Positions 1 through 8,354 of a stretch of 36,963 nt of DNA are shown here, piece by piece. Under the pieces are notes generated by a model. That model was not told where the DNA came from and searched no databases. It saw only the letters and a program-made list of their open reading frames with translations. Made by a program: the position numbers and the translations under genes. This DNA comes from CAMLHP01 sp035759745 (GTDB lineage: Bacteria; Gemmatimonadota; Gemmatimonadetes; Gemmatimonadales; GWC2-71-9), in contig DASTUF010000083.1 in NCBI GenBank assembly GCA_035759745.1, positions 1 through 36,963 on the forward strand, in the 5' to 3' direction. Positions within the stretch are counted from its first letter, which is position 1, and every line of letters starts with the position of its first letter.

Positions 1-73
1 GCATACGGCATAAGGCGGAAGGCGATCGACTTTCCTGGCCCCACGCCCCACGCCCCACGCCCCACGCCTTACG
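1..73. repeat. Heptanucleotide intergenic repeat
   Basis: Four perfect copies of CCCCACG stand at 39–66, followed by a diverged copy CCTTACG at 67–73. Bases 1–25 carry related units in the opposite sense (CATAAGG, CGGAAGG), so the two arrays partly pair and could form a hairpin. The array begins only three bases past the stop codon of the leftward permease gene, so it may act as its 3' end or simply be a simple-sequence expansion. The left edge is cut by the window. Confidence 0.7.
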
Positions 74-75
74 CC

Positions 76-915
76 CTATCTCCGTCGCGCCGGATCGTAC
101 GCGTCCTGCAGGCCGTCGCTCAGCAGCGTCGACGCCACCACCACCAGCACCAGCGCGAGACCGGGCGCGAGCGACACCCACGGCGCGTTGACCAGCGTGT
201 CCCGGCCGCTCGCGATCATGGTCCCCCACGACGCGGCTGGCGGCTGGACTCCCACACCCAGGAACGACAACCCCGCCTCCAGCATGATGGCGTTCCCGAA
301 TCCCAGCGCCGCCGCCACCAGCGCCGGCGTGAGCACGTTGGGCAGCACGTGCCGCCTGACGATGCGCAGCCGCCGTCCCCCCAGCGCTCGCGCGCTTTCG
401 ACAAATGGCTGCTCCATCACCCCGCGCGCCTCGCCATAGACCAGCCGCGCCACGCTCATCCACCCGGTCAGCCCCAGCACCACCACTACCAGCGCCGCGC
501 TCGGCCGCCACAGCGCCGCCAGCAGCAGGAGCAGCACCACTCTCGGCAGCGCCAGCGCGAAATCGGTGAGCCCCAGCAGCCCGGCGCGAAGCATTCCTCG
601 GCTGGCTCCGGCTACGGCGCCGATCGCAACGCCGAGCGCGGTGGATAGGAACACCGCCAGCGCACCGACGCCGAGCGACAGCCGAGCGCCGTGCAGCAGG
701 CGGGACCAGACATCTCGCCCCAGCCGGTCGGTTCCGAGCGGATGGAGTACGCCGTTCACGTCGGTGCTGAAGGGCCGAAGGAAGCGGGTGGCCACCACCT
801 GCTCCTGCTCCGACGGCCCGATGGTGGTGACAAGCGGAGCGGCGAGCGCCAAAGCGACCACCAGGCCCATTGCGATCGCACCGAACCACACCCGGCCATC
901 GCGCGCGGCGGTCAT
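76..915 (-). CDS. ABC transporter permease, DppC/OppC type
   Basis: Inner-membrane permease of a peptide/nickel-type ABC importer, 279 residues, normal length for the family. The start is the ATG at 915, which overlaps the stop of the upstream permease (ATGA at 912–915); the open frame extends further upstream but that part is low-complexity out-of-frame sequence. Seen: an N-terminal membrane segment, the DppC-typical stretch HPLGTDRLGRDVWSRLLHG, several hydrophobic helices, the EAA-loop region ESARALGGRRLRIVRRHVLPN that docks the ATPase, and the LEAGLSFLGVGVQPP block near the C-terminus. It pairs with the DppB-type permease and probably serves the binding lipoprotein encoded divergently at 1885. 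No ATPase gene follows it before the window ends. Substrate cannot be read from the sequence. Confidence 0.93.
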   Translation of the reverse strand: MTAARDGRVWFGAIAMGLVVALALAAPLVTTIGPSEQEQVVATRFLRPFSTDVNGVLHPLGTDRLGRDVWSRLLHGARLSLGVGALAVFLSTALGVAIGAVAGASRGMLRAGLLGLTDFALALPRVVLLLLLAALWRPSAALVVVVLGLTGWMSVARLVYGEARGVMEQPFVESARALGGRRLRIVRRHVLPNVLTPALVAAALGFGNAIMLEAGLSFLGVGVQPPAASWGTMIASGRDTLVNAPWVSLAPGLALVLVVVASTLLSDGLQDAYDPARRR

Positions 916-1886
916 GCCGACTCCGATTCGCGGCGCACCGGATCCACCAGCGCCGCGAGCACGTCCGCCAGCATGTTGCCCGCCACCACCAGCGCCGCGC
1001 TGACCGCGACCGCCGCCATCACCACCGGGTAGTCGCGCGCCTGGACCGCCTGCACCAGCACCCGCCCAACGCCGGGCCAGGCGAAGATGGCCTCGATGAA
1101 CACTGCACCCGAGAAGAGCGCCGGCAGGGACAATCCCAGGAGGATCACCACCGGCACCAGCGCATTGCGCAGGACGTGGCGCCGGGTGACCCGGGCTTCC
1201 GCGATGCCCTTGGCCCGGGCCACATTCACGAAGGGGAGCCCGCGCACGTCGAGCATCGCGGCGCGGACGTAACGCGCGATGCCGCCCACGCCGATCAATG
1301 TGAGCGTGACCAGCGGTAGCGCGGCGTGCCGCAACGCGTCCAGCAGCCGGGCGCCGGGCGAAAGGAAGTCGGCGTCGAGCCCGGCTGCGCCGAACGCGGG
1401 AAGCCACTGCAGTCCGTACGAGAACACCAGCACCAGCAGCAATGCCAGCCAGTAGCTCGGCATGGCGAAGAGGGTCACGGTGCCCACCGACAGCGCGGTG
1501 TCGAGCCGGCTGCCGCTGCGCGAGGACTGGACTGCTCCGATGGTGGTGCCCAGCAGGAAGCTCAACAGCAGTGAGGTGCCGACCAGCCAGAGCGTGGCGG
1601 GCCAGGCATCGCCGATCATCTGCCGCACCGGCCTGCCGGTGGCGATGCTGCGGCCCCAGTCACCGGTGGCGAAGGCGGTGAGCCATGCGCCATACTGCAC
1701 CGGCAGCGGGCGATCCAGCCCCAGTGCGCGCTCCTGCACCGCGACCTGTTCCGGACCGGCATTGGGCCCGAGCAGCAGCAGCGCGGGATTTCCCGGCGCC
1801 ATCCGCAACAGGAGGAACGTGAGCGTCACGACGCCGAGCAGAACCATCATGCCGCGCAGGGCATGGCGCAGCAGGGCAGTGGGCAT
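912..1886 (-). CDS. ABC transporter permease, DppB/OppB type
   Basis: Inner-membrane permease partner of the DppC-type protein, 324 residues, about six predicted membrane helices. Family marks: an N-terminal helix ending in FLLLRMAPGNPA, the GDWGRSIATGRPV stretch, and an EAA loop (VNVARAKGIAEARVTRRHVLRN) near residues 220–240. The chosen ATG at 1886 gives the usual short basic N-terminus before helix 1. It lies on the palindrome CATG, so its start codon shares two bases with the start codon of the divergent binding-protein gene; an internal start at the MM pair (residues 13–14) would free a little space but would cut into the first helix. No clear ribosome-binding site is visible upstream. 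Together with the binding protein it makes an importer lacking a local ATPase. Confidence 0.93.
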   Translation of the reverse strand: MPTALLRHALRGMMVLLGVVTLTFLLLRMAPGNPALLLLGPNAGPEQVAVQERALGLDRPLPVQYGAWLTAFATGDWGRSIATGRPVRQMIGDAWPATLWLVGTSLLLSFLLGTTIGAVQSSRSGSRLDTALSVGTVTLFAMPSYWLALLLVLVFSYGLQWLPAFGAAGLDADFLSPGARLLDALRHAALPLVTLTLIGVGGIARYVRAAMLDVRGLPFVNVARAKGIAEARVTRRHVLRNALVPVVILLGLSLPALFSGAVFIEAIFAWPGVGRVLVQAVQARDYPVVMAAVAVSAALVVAGNMLADVLAALVDPVRRESESA

Positions 1887-3315
1887 GGGCCAAAGCTACC
1901 GCGCTCTGGCCCTGCTGGCACTCGCCGCCTGCGGCTGCAGCTCGGTGGCCGACCGCCGGTCCGACACCGTGATGTTCGCGTCCGGTGCCGACCTCCAGAG
2001 CATCAACCCGCTGCTCACGCTGCATCCGCTCGCCCGCCAGGTCCAGCGGTACGTGCTCTTCACCACCCTGGTGCAGTACGACAGCGCCATGCAGGTGGCC
2101 CCGTACCTGGCCCGGCGCTGGGAGTGGTCGCCCGACCGGCGCCAACTCACGCTGACGCTCTCGACCGAGCTGCGCTGGCACGACGGGATGGCGACCACGG
2201 CCCGTGACGCAGCCTGGACGCTCGATGCGGCGCGTGACTCGGTCACGGGATATCCTCGGCTGGCTGAGCTGGCAGCGCTCCTGCGCAGCGAGGCGCTGGA
2301 CGATTCGACGCTCGTGCTCGAGTTCAGCCGGCCGCAGGAGCGGGTGCCGGACGTGCTCACCGACCTGGCGGTGCTGCCTCGGCACCTGCTCGACAGTATT
2401 CCCCACGGCGAGCTCCGCCGCGCCGCATTCAACGAGCAGCCGGTGGGCAACGGGCCCTTCCGCTTCGTGGCGCACGAACCCAACCGGCGCTGGGTATTCG
2501 AGCGGAATCCCGACTTTCCCGAGTCGCTGGGCGGTCCGCCTGTGCTGGCACGGTTCATCGTGGTGGTGGTGGACGAGCCCATGACCAAGCTCGCCGCGCT
2601 CACCAGCGGCGAGCTCGACTTCGCCGGGATCCAGCCGGCCCACGCGGACTTCGTGCGGCGCAATCCCGAACTCGCGGTGGTGACGTATCCGCTGCTGTTT
2701 TCGTATTCCATCGTGCTCAACACCCGCCGCCCGCCGTTCGACGACCTCAACATCCGGCGACGCATAGCCGCCGCGGTGGACCGGGCCGAGATCGTGAACG
2801 GGTATCTCTTCGGATTCGGAACGCCCAGCGCCAGCCCCGTTCCGCCGTCGCTCATGTCCGCCGTCGAGCCGCCGAGCCGCCGAGCCGCCGAGCCGTCCAG
2901 CCGTCCAGCCGCCCAGCCCATTCCGTTCGAGCTCCTCACCGTCGGCTCGGGCGAGGCCGCGCTGGAGCAGCTGCTTCAGGCGCAACTCGCGAAAGCGGGC
3001 TTCGAGGTCCGCATCCGCCAGCTCGAGCTGTCGGCGTTCCTGGAGCGGGTGCGCGGCAGGGTGCACGACTTCGACGCCGCGGTCCTCGGCGTCCCGGGCG
3101 ATCCGGAACTGGGGCACCTCGCGCCGCTTTACCAGCTCTCAGGATTGCCAGCGCCCGCTGCTACCGCCGATCTTGTGGAACAGTTCGCCGAACTGGTGCC
3201 GGTCGTGTTTCTCTATCATGCCCAGGGGCTGCAAGGGATGAATCGACGGGTGCACCATGTGCGGATGGACCTGCGGGGGGAGCTGCCGACTGTCGCACGG
3301 TGGAGCACCGAGTGA
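1885..3315 (+). CDS. Extracellular solute-binding lipoprotein, family 5 (DppA-like)
   Basis: Periplasmic binding protein expected to deliver ligand to the adjacent permeases. 476 residues, somewhat short for SBP family 5 (commonly 500–600). A lipoprotein signal peptide ends in lipobox LAAC with Cys at residue 17. Family 5 marks follow: SINPLLTLHPLARQV, WEWSPDRRQLTLTL, LRWHDGMATTARDAAWTLDA, VGNGPFRFV, and DDLNIRRRIAAAVDRAEIVNG. Just after the usual TPxxxPVPP segment, about residues 327–345 are encoded by an 8-bp tandem repeat, and the helix normally written AxxLLxEAG is not recognisable there. Downstream, the QLAKAGFEVRIRQLE segment is family-like again. ATG 1885 has AGGG at 1873–1876; GTG 1879 is an alternative. 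The stop overlaps the next gene. Ligand could be a peptide, oligosaccharide or metal complex. Confidence 0.88.
   Translation: MGQSYRALALLALAACGCSSVADRRSDTVMFASGADLQSINPLLTLHPLARQVQRYVLFTTLVQYDSAMQVAPYLARRWEWSPDRRQLTLTLSTELRWHDGMATTARDAAWTLDAARDSVTGYPRLAELAALLRSEALDDSTLVLEFSRPQERVPDVLTDLAVLPRHLLDSIPHGELRRAAFNEQPVGNGPFRFVAHEPNRRWVFERNPDFPESLGGPPVLARFIVVVVDEPMTKLAALTSGELDFAGIQPAHADFVRRNPELAVVTYPLLFSYSIVLNTRRPPFDDLNIRRRIAAAVDRAEIVNGYLFGFGTPSASPVPPSLMSAVEPPSRRAAEPSSRPAAQPIPFELLTVGSGEAALEQLLQAQLAKAGFEVRIRQLELSAFLERVRGRVHDFDAAVLGVPGDPELGHLAPLYQLSGLPAPAATADLVEQFAELVPVVFLYHAQGLQGMNRRVHHVRMDLRGELPTVARWSTE
2866..2919 (+). repeat. Octamer tandem repeat inside the binding-protein gene
   Basis: About 6.75 copies of an 8-bp unit lie head to tail: GAGCCGCC three times, GAGCCGTC, CAGCCGTC, CAGCCGCC and a partial CAGCCC. 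The unit is not a multiple of three, so it is read through all three frames as a Pro/Ser/Arg/Ala/Glu-rich linker. Gain or loss of one copy would shift the frame of the binding-protein gene. Confidence 0.9.
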
Positions 3316-4310
3316 GCATCCGCCGCGCGCATGCCTCGGCGCCGGTGCGCATCGACTTCGCCGGCGCCTGGACCGACGTGCCGCCGTTCTCGACTCGCGA
3401 GGGCGGTCGGGTGATCTCCGCGGCGCTGGCGCTGCATGCCCACGTCAACGTGCTGCCCGGCGGCCATGGCGTTCACCTGGTGGCCGAGGACCTGGGCTCC
3501 ACCGTCACGCTCGAACCCGGCGGCGCTCGCTCGGGCGAGGGCAACGTGCCACTGCTGGAGGCGGCCGTTCGGCGCTGGCCACCGGGCTCCGCGACGATCA
3601 CGTCGCGGACCGATGTGCCGCAAGGCTCGGGGCTCGGCTCCAGCGGCGCGTGCAGTGTCGCCACCGCCGCCGCGCTGCTGCATGCGCGCGGCGAGCGAGT
3701 CAGCCCGCCGGAACTGGCGCATCTCGCCTGGGAACTGGAAACCCGGGACGCGGCTATTCCCGGCGGCAAGCAGGATCAGTACATGGCCGCGCTGGGCGGC
3801 TTTCAGGACCTGACTTTTCGCGATCCTGATGTGGGCCACCATCCGATCGCGGTGGATCGCGAATTTGCCGCCGAGCTTGCCCGGAGCATCGTGCTGTGCT
3901 GGACCGGAGCGTCGCGGCTGTCCGGTGGCACGATCTCGCGGGTCATGCAGGCATACGAGCGGGGCGAGCGAGGCATTGACGGGGCATTGCACGGGCTCCG
4001 TGATGCCGCTGACGCCATGATGGCGGCGTTCGTGGCGGCCGACCTTGCCGCCCTGGGAGCGGCGCTGGATGCCAACTGGCGCCACCAGCAGGAGCTGGAC
4101 GCCGGCATGCGCACGCCGTTGATGGCAACGCTGGAAGCGCGCGCCCGCGCGGCAGGCGCCATTGGGGCCAAGGCGGCTGGCTCTGGTGCCGGTGGGTGCA
4201 TGGTGTTCCTGGCGCCCGGACGTGAGCGGGACGTGGCACGGGTCCTGGAAGCAGAGGGCAGCAGCCTGCTGCCGGTCGAGTGGTCATGGGAAGGGGTGCG
4301 GACATGGTAA
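3312..4310 (+). CDS. GHMP-family sugar kinase (HddA/fucokinase-like)
   Basis: Probable ATP-dependent small-molecule kinase, 332 residues. GHMP motif 1 is RIDFAGAWTDVPPF near the N-terminus, as in D-glycero-D-manno-heptose 7-phosphate kinase and fucokinase-like proteins. Motif 2, the ATP-binding loop, is PQGSGLGSSG at residues 103–112. The GGKQDQYMAALGG segment carries the usual acidic catalytic position, and motif 3 is AGSGAGGCMVFL near the C-terminus. I chose GTG 3312, which overlaps the preceding stop (GTGA) and follows TGGAG at 3301–3305; GTG 3300 is a possible longer start. The stop overlaps the next gene. Its place before a polysaccharide-lyase-like protein suggests a sugar or uronate substrate, but this is inference and the exact acceptor is unknown. 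Confidence 0.87.
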   Translation: MSIRRAHASAPVRIDFAGAWTDVPPFSTREGGRVISAALALHAHVNVLPGGHGVHLVAEDLGSTVTLEPGGARSGEGNVPLLEAAVRRWPPGSATITSRTDVPQGSGLGSSGACSVATAAALLHARGERVSPPELAHLAWELETRDAAIPGGKQDQYMAALGGFQDLTFRDPDVGHHPIAVDREFAAELARSIVLCWTGASRLSGGTISRVMQAYERGERGIDGALHGLRDAADAMMAAFVAADLAALGAALDANWRHQQELDAGMRTPLMATLEARARAAGAIGAKAAGSGAGGCMVFLAPGRERDVARVLEAEGSSLLPVEWSWEGVRTW

Positions 4311-7027
4311 CGGCAGAAGACCTGGCGCAACGTGATGCGCTGATCGAGGCATCGTCGGATCTCTCGGCGCTGCGCACGAACATGCATGAGAGGTCAACGG
4401 CGACGCTTCAGCGGGGCATCGCCATCCCGAAGGACAAGGCGTTGCTCTCCCGGGACGGCGCCGCCTGCACCCGGGACGGTGCCGTGCTGCTGTTCGATCC
4501 GTGGTCGCCCAACGGCTATCGTTGCCCCGCGTGCGGCACCACCGAGGGTGGCGATCGGCAGCGCCGGTACTTTGCGCGTTACCAGCACCTGTGGGCTGCC
4601 GCGCAGGCCGCGCAGCTGGCCGCGACCGGTCTCTCGGCCGGCGATGAGGCGCTGGTGCGCGGAGCCGCCAGGGTGATCGAGGGTTACGCCGGCTACGACC
4701 AGTACCCCAACCTGGACAACGTGCTCGGACCGGCGCGACTCTTCTTCTCCACCTATCTCGAATCGATCTGGGTCACCGACCTGATGTCCGCGGCGTTCCT
4801 GCTGCGGGACGCGGGTGTGCTGGAGGAGCGCCTCGTCGGCATCGTGGACCGCATCGCCGATGAATCCGCCGCGCTGATCGGAGAGTTCAACGAAGGCTTC
4901 TCCAATCGCCAGGTGTGGCACAACGCGGCGCTGGCGGCCGTGGCGTGCTGGTTCGAGGATGAGGAACTCGCCGCGCGCGCCATCGAAAGCGATGCAGGGT
5001 TGCTCGCCCACCTGGCCCATGGTTTCGGCACCGACGGTACCTGGCACGAGGGCGAGAACTATCACCTCTTCTCGCTCCAGGGGATGCTGCGCGGCATCCG
5101 GTGGGCCGGACAGGCAGGCGTGGACGTGCTGGCGGATGCGGCGCTGGCGACCCGGCTCTCGCTGGCCTTGCGTGCGCCAATGCTGACGGCACTGCCCGAT
5201 CGCACCTTCCCCGCGCGGCAGGACGCGCGCTACGGCGTCTCCCTGGGCCAGCCGATGTGTCTCGAACTGTGGGAAGTGGGGCTCGGCCTGCTCGAGGGCA
5301 GGGATGGCGCCGAAGTCGAGGGGATGCGGCCGTGGCTGCGGGAGCTCTACGCCATGCCGGCTCAGCCGGCACTCGAGCTCGACTCCTGGCTCTACGAGGC
5401 GGGGCTGCCGACCCCGCAGCACCGCGCCCGCGAGTCGCTCTCGTGGAACGTGATGCTGATGGGGCTGCCCGAGCTCGCCGAGGAGGAAGAGGCCGTCGCC
5501 ACCGAAAGCACCCTGCTGGAGGAGGCGGGGCTGATCGTGCTGCGCCACGATGATCGTTACGTGTCACTCGAAGGCGGCCCCTGGGCCAGCGGCCATGGCC
5601 ACCCCGACCGGCTGCACTTGACCCTGCACAGCGCAGGCGTCCACTGGCTGCCGGATCCCGGCACCGGCTCGTACGTCGAGCGCGATCTCTTCTGGTATCG
5701 CAGCACGCTGGCCCACAATGCGCCGATGCTGGACGGAAGGTCGCAAGAATGGGCTCACGCCGATGTGCGGGCATTTGACGTCGGTACCGACGGCTGGGCC
5801 TGGGGTCGCGCGGAATGGGGCGACCTCACGCGCTCCGTGGTGACTGCGCCCGATTATGTACTCGACCTGGTGCAGCTTGCCGGCGCTGAGCCGCATCTGC
5901 TCCACCTGCCGTGGCACCTGGCGGGCGAAACGAGCGTGGTGACGCCAGGCCGCTGGGAGCCCGAGGAAGTGCCCGGCGAATTCACCCACGACGGTGCGCG
6001 CTTCGTGCCGGAGGCGCCGGGTGCGCTGGTGGTGCGCGCAGTTCACGATGGGGCCGAGCTGGACTTGATCCTCCCCGACGGCACCACCCTGCTCCGTGCA
6101 GTGGCACCGGGTGTTCCCGGCGCACCCGAGGCAACGTTCTACCTGGTCGCAGTCAGCGGACGGGGACTGTCGCTGGCGGCGGTGCTGGCGCCGGCCGGCA
6201 CAGTCAGCGACGTCGCACCGGCTGGCGCCAGCGTCAAGGTCACTCACAATCGCGGAGAGGATCTTCACGCGGAAGTAAGCGATGGGTGGCAGGTCGCCAC
6301 CGTGAGCGGCACCCTGCAGCTCGGTGGACGGCGGGCAAAGGTGGTCGAGTTCGAGCCGCTGGTCACCCGCAACCGGAAGGACCCGGAGCGCGGTGTCGCG
6401 CTGCACGTGCCCGAGCCGCCCGCGCTGGATGGAAGCATGGACGGCTTCGACGACGGTGAGCTGCTGCACATCGATCACGACGATCAATACCGGCGGAGCG
6501 AGGATCCGTATCCCGGTGCCGAGGTCTTCGCCGCCGTGGCCTTCGTCAACTGGGATGTTGAGGCGTTGTACGTCGCAGTGGACGTGCGGAAGGACGAACT
6601 GACGTTCCGCCCCGCCGATGCGCCACCGCTGGAGCTCGACAATGAGCCGGATGACATCCACTCCGACGGCATCCAGGTCCACCTCGGTGACGGCACGGGA
6701 GGGCAGTGGGGCGTGCTCATGGTGCCGGAGTCAGGCGGTACCGTGCGCATGCGTCCCGTTGGAGCGGCGGGCGCGGCACCGGTGGAGGCGTCGGCCGCCT
6801 GGGAAGAGTCCGATGATGGCTATCGGGTGACGATGGCGCTGGTCCCTCCTTTCTGGGACGATGCGGTGCTCGCACGGAAAGTGCGCTTCGACCTGATCGT
6901 CAACGAGATGCGCCCCGGCCGGGAGCGGCGCGCCGGTCAGCTCACGTGGAGTGGTGGTGGCGGCTGGGTCTGGTTGCGGGGAGACCGGCAGGACGCATCC
7001 AGGCTCGGCATTCTCGAGCTCACCTGA
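4304..7027 (+). CDS. Heparinase II/III-family protein with CBM9-like C-terminus
   Basis: Predicted polysaccharide-lyase-type enzyme, 907 residues. The first 380 or so residues form an alpha-helical toroid-like region. It is followed by a beta-rich heparinase II/III domain with the family motif SGHGHPDRLHL (His431 and His433). The last 220 residues resemble carbohydrate-binding module family 9. Near residue 73 a C-P-A-C pair could form half of a metal-binding knuckle. There is no signal peptide or lipobox, so it should act in the cytoplasm on imported oligomers rather than on intact polymer. ATG 4304 is preferred because GGAAGGGG lies at 4289–4296 and the codon overlaps the preceding stop (ATGGTAA); GTG 4280 would add eight residues. 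The stop overlaps the following ATG. Related proteins cleave uronic-acid glycosidic bonds by beta-elimination; the actual substrate is unknown. Confidence 0.85.
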   Translation: MVTAEDLAQRDALIEASSDLSALRTNMHERSTATLQRGIAIPKDKALLSRDGAACTRDGAVLLFDPWSPNGYRCPACGTTEGGDRQRRYFARYQHLWAAAQAAQLAATGLSAGDEALVRGAARVIEGYAGYDQYPNLDNVLGPARLFFSTYLESIWVTDLMSAAFLLRDAGVLEERLVGIVDRIADESAALIGEFNEGFSNRQVWHNAALAAVACWFEDEELAARAIESDAGLLAHLAHGFGTDGTWHEGENYHLFSLQGMLRGIRWAGQAGVDVLADAALATRLSLALRAPMLTALPDRTFPARQDARYGVSLGQPMCLELWEVGLGLLEGRDGAEVEGMRPWLRELYAMPAQPALELDSWLYEAGLPTPQHRARESLSWNVMLMGLPELAEEEEAVATESTLLEEAGLIVLRHDDRYVSLEGGPWASGHGHPDRLHLTLHSAGVHWLPDPGTGSYVERDLFWYRSTLAHNAPMLDGRSQEWAHADVRAFDVGTDGWAWGRAEWGDLTRSVVTAPDYVLDLVQLAGAEPHLLHLPWHLAGETSVVTPGRWEPEEVPGEFTHDGARFVPEAPGALVVRAVHDGAELDLILPDGTTLLRAVAPGVPGAPEATFYLVAVSGRGLSLAAVLAPAGTVSDVAPAGASVKVTHNRGEDLHAEVSDGWQVATVSGTLQLGGRRAKVVEFEPLVTRNRKDPERGVALHVPEPPALDGSMDGFDDGELLHIDHDDQYRRSEDPYPGAEVFAAVAFVNWDVEALYVAVDVRKDELTFRPADAPPLELDNEPDDIHSDGIQVHLGDGTGGQWGVLMVPESGGTVRMRPVGAAGAAPVEASAAWEESDDGYRVTMALVPPFWDDAVLARKVRFDLIVNEMRPGRERRAGQLTWSGGGGWVWLRGDRQDASRLGILELT

Positions 7028-8193
7028 TGACTCACGTCGCGGGTGAGACGTCCACCGGCAGCAAGACGCTGCGGGCGCTTTACGGCCGGCACGCGCACGA
7101 CGATGCTGTGCCGGGTCTGCTGCGCCGTGCGGCTGGCTGCACCATCGTGGATGTGCGTGGCCGCGAGTATGTCGACTTCGTCATGGCGCTCGGCGCGGTT
7201 TCCCTTGGCTACGGCCATCCGGCGGTGGTGGACGCGATCCGCGCTGCTGCCGAGGCCGGTGGCGTGGGACCGGTGGCGCCCGACCTGGAGGAGATTGTCG
7301 CGGCGGACCTGACCGCGCTCTTTCCCGCGCATCCGCAATGGCGCTTTCTCAAGACCGGCGCCGAGGCGGTGGCGGCCGCGGTGCGCCTGGCGCGAGCCAC
7401 CACCGGGCGCGAGCGGGTGATCACCTGCGGTTACCACGGCTGGCTGGACTGGAGCCAGGACGTTGGCGCATCCGGTGTTCCGCGTGCGCTCGGAGCGCTC
7501 GCCTCGCCGGTGCCCTTCAATGACGTCGACGCAAGCCGGGTCGCCATTCGCACGACGGCAGAGCAGCTGGCCGCCGTGGTGCTCGAGCCGGTGATCCACA
7601 CCGAGCCATCGGCAGAGTGGCTCAAGACCGTGCGCGAGGAGACCCGTCGCGTGGGCGCGCAGCTCATCTTCGACGAAGTGAAGACGGTGTGCCGAGTGGC
7701 GCCGGGTGGGGCCACCGAGCGCTGGGGCGGCGAGCCCGACCTGATCGTGGTCGGCAAGGCCATCGCCAACGGGATGCCGCTGGCGGCGGTAGGTGGAAGT
7801 GAGGACGCGATGGCGGCGATAGGGAAGACCTGGATCAGCTCGACCCTCGCCACCGAGTTCGTGTCGCTGGCTGCGGCGCACGCCACGATCGACACGGTGA
7901 GGTCCCGCAATATCCCGGCGATGCTGGCACGGTCCGGCGCACTGCTGCGCGAGGGCATGTCCCGGCTCGCGGATCAGCATCCGGCGCTGATCCGGGGGGT
8001 CACCGGCATTCCGGTGATGTGCGCCTTCGAGTGGATGGATGACGACGCTGGTGCGCGGGTGGCGCTGGAGTGTGCCCGCCGGGGGCTCATCTTCAAGCGG
8101 ACGCCGTGGAACTTCGTTTCCCTTGCGCACACCGACGCCGTCATTGCGGATGCTCTCGCGGTGTTGGACGATGCGCTGAGGACCGTGAGTTAA
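7027..8193 (+). CDS. Class III PLP aminotransferase / glutamate-1-semialdehyde aminomutase-like
   Basis: PLP enzyme of fold type I, class III, 388 residues, somewhat short for the family (about 420–450). Seen: the YVDFVMALGAVSLGYGHP entry segment, FLKTGAEAVAAAVRLAR in the cofactor phosphate-binding region, YHGWLDW, the cofactor aspartate in IFDEVKT, and the Schiff-base lysine in VVGKAIANGMP (Lys244). It most resembles glutamate-1-semialdehyde 2,1-aminomutase relatives, but its setting in a catabolic operon argues against a tetrapyrrole role. It starts at ATG 7027 inside the TGATG overlap with the heparinase-like gene. Its stop codon lies within the left arm of a palindromic element, so the native C-terminus may have been altered by the insertion. 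Amino-group donor and acceptor cannot be deduced. Confidence 0.9.
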   Translation: MTHVAGETSTGSKTLRALYGRHAHDDAVPGLLRRAAGCTIVDVRGREYVDFVMALGAVSLGYGHPAVVDAIRAAAEAGGVGPVAPDLEEIVAADLTALFPAHPQWRFLKTGAEAVAAAVRLARATTGRERVITCGYHGWLDWSQDVGASGVPRALGALASPVPFNDVDASRVAIRTTAEQLAAVVLEPVIHTEPSAEWLKTVREETRRVGAQLIFDEVKTVCRVAPGGATERWGGEPDLIVVGKAIANGMPLAAVGGSEDAMAAIGKTWISSTLATEFVSLAAAHATIDTVRSRNIPAMLARSGALLREGMSRLADQHPALIRGVTGIPVMCAFEWMDDDAGARVALECARRGLIFKRTPWNFVSLAHTDAVIADALAVLDDALRTVS

Positions 8194-8323
8194 CCACAGA
8201 GCCACAGCGGACACGGAGAGATCGAGGCATCGTTTTGTTGGGTGTGCCGCAGTCGGCGTTGCGTGGAAATGGCACCCACAACAGATGGCTTTTCTCCGTG
8301 ATCTCTGTGGCTCCGTGGTCAAC
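8189..8323. repeat. MITE-like palindromic element
   Basis: A 135-bp sequence has imperfect terminal inverted repeats of about 33 bases (8189–8221 against 8291–8323, roughly 27 of 33 matching), each carrying the ACCACRGAGCCACAG and CACGGAGA words. Weaker inner arms (TGTTGGGTGTGCC near 8236 and GGCACCCACAACA near 8271) extend the pairing. The words resemble a CCACAGAG/CACGGAG class of interspersed palindromes I recall from many environmental bacterial genomes, unproven here. It has no coding capacity. It contains the stop codon of the aminotransferase gene and fills the only sizeable gap in an otherwise overlapping operon. Confidence 0.8.
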
Positions 8324-8354
8324 TGCAGTTCAGGAATGAGACAAGGCCAGCACG

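Noticed and set aside
1660..3117. 485-residue leftward frame across the start of the binding-protein gene
   Set aside because: Antisense to the binding protein and overlapping the permease gene; no motifs.
8070..8339. 89-residue frame through the palindromic element
   Set aside because: It is translation of the repeat itself (TTEPQRTRR…FSVISVAPW-like), a common annotation artefact.
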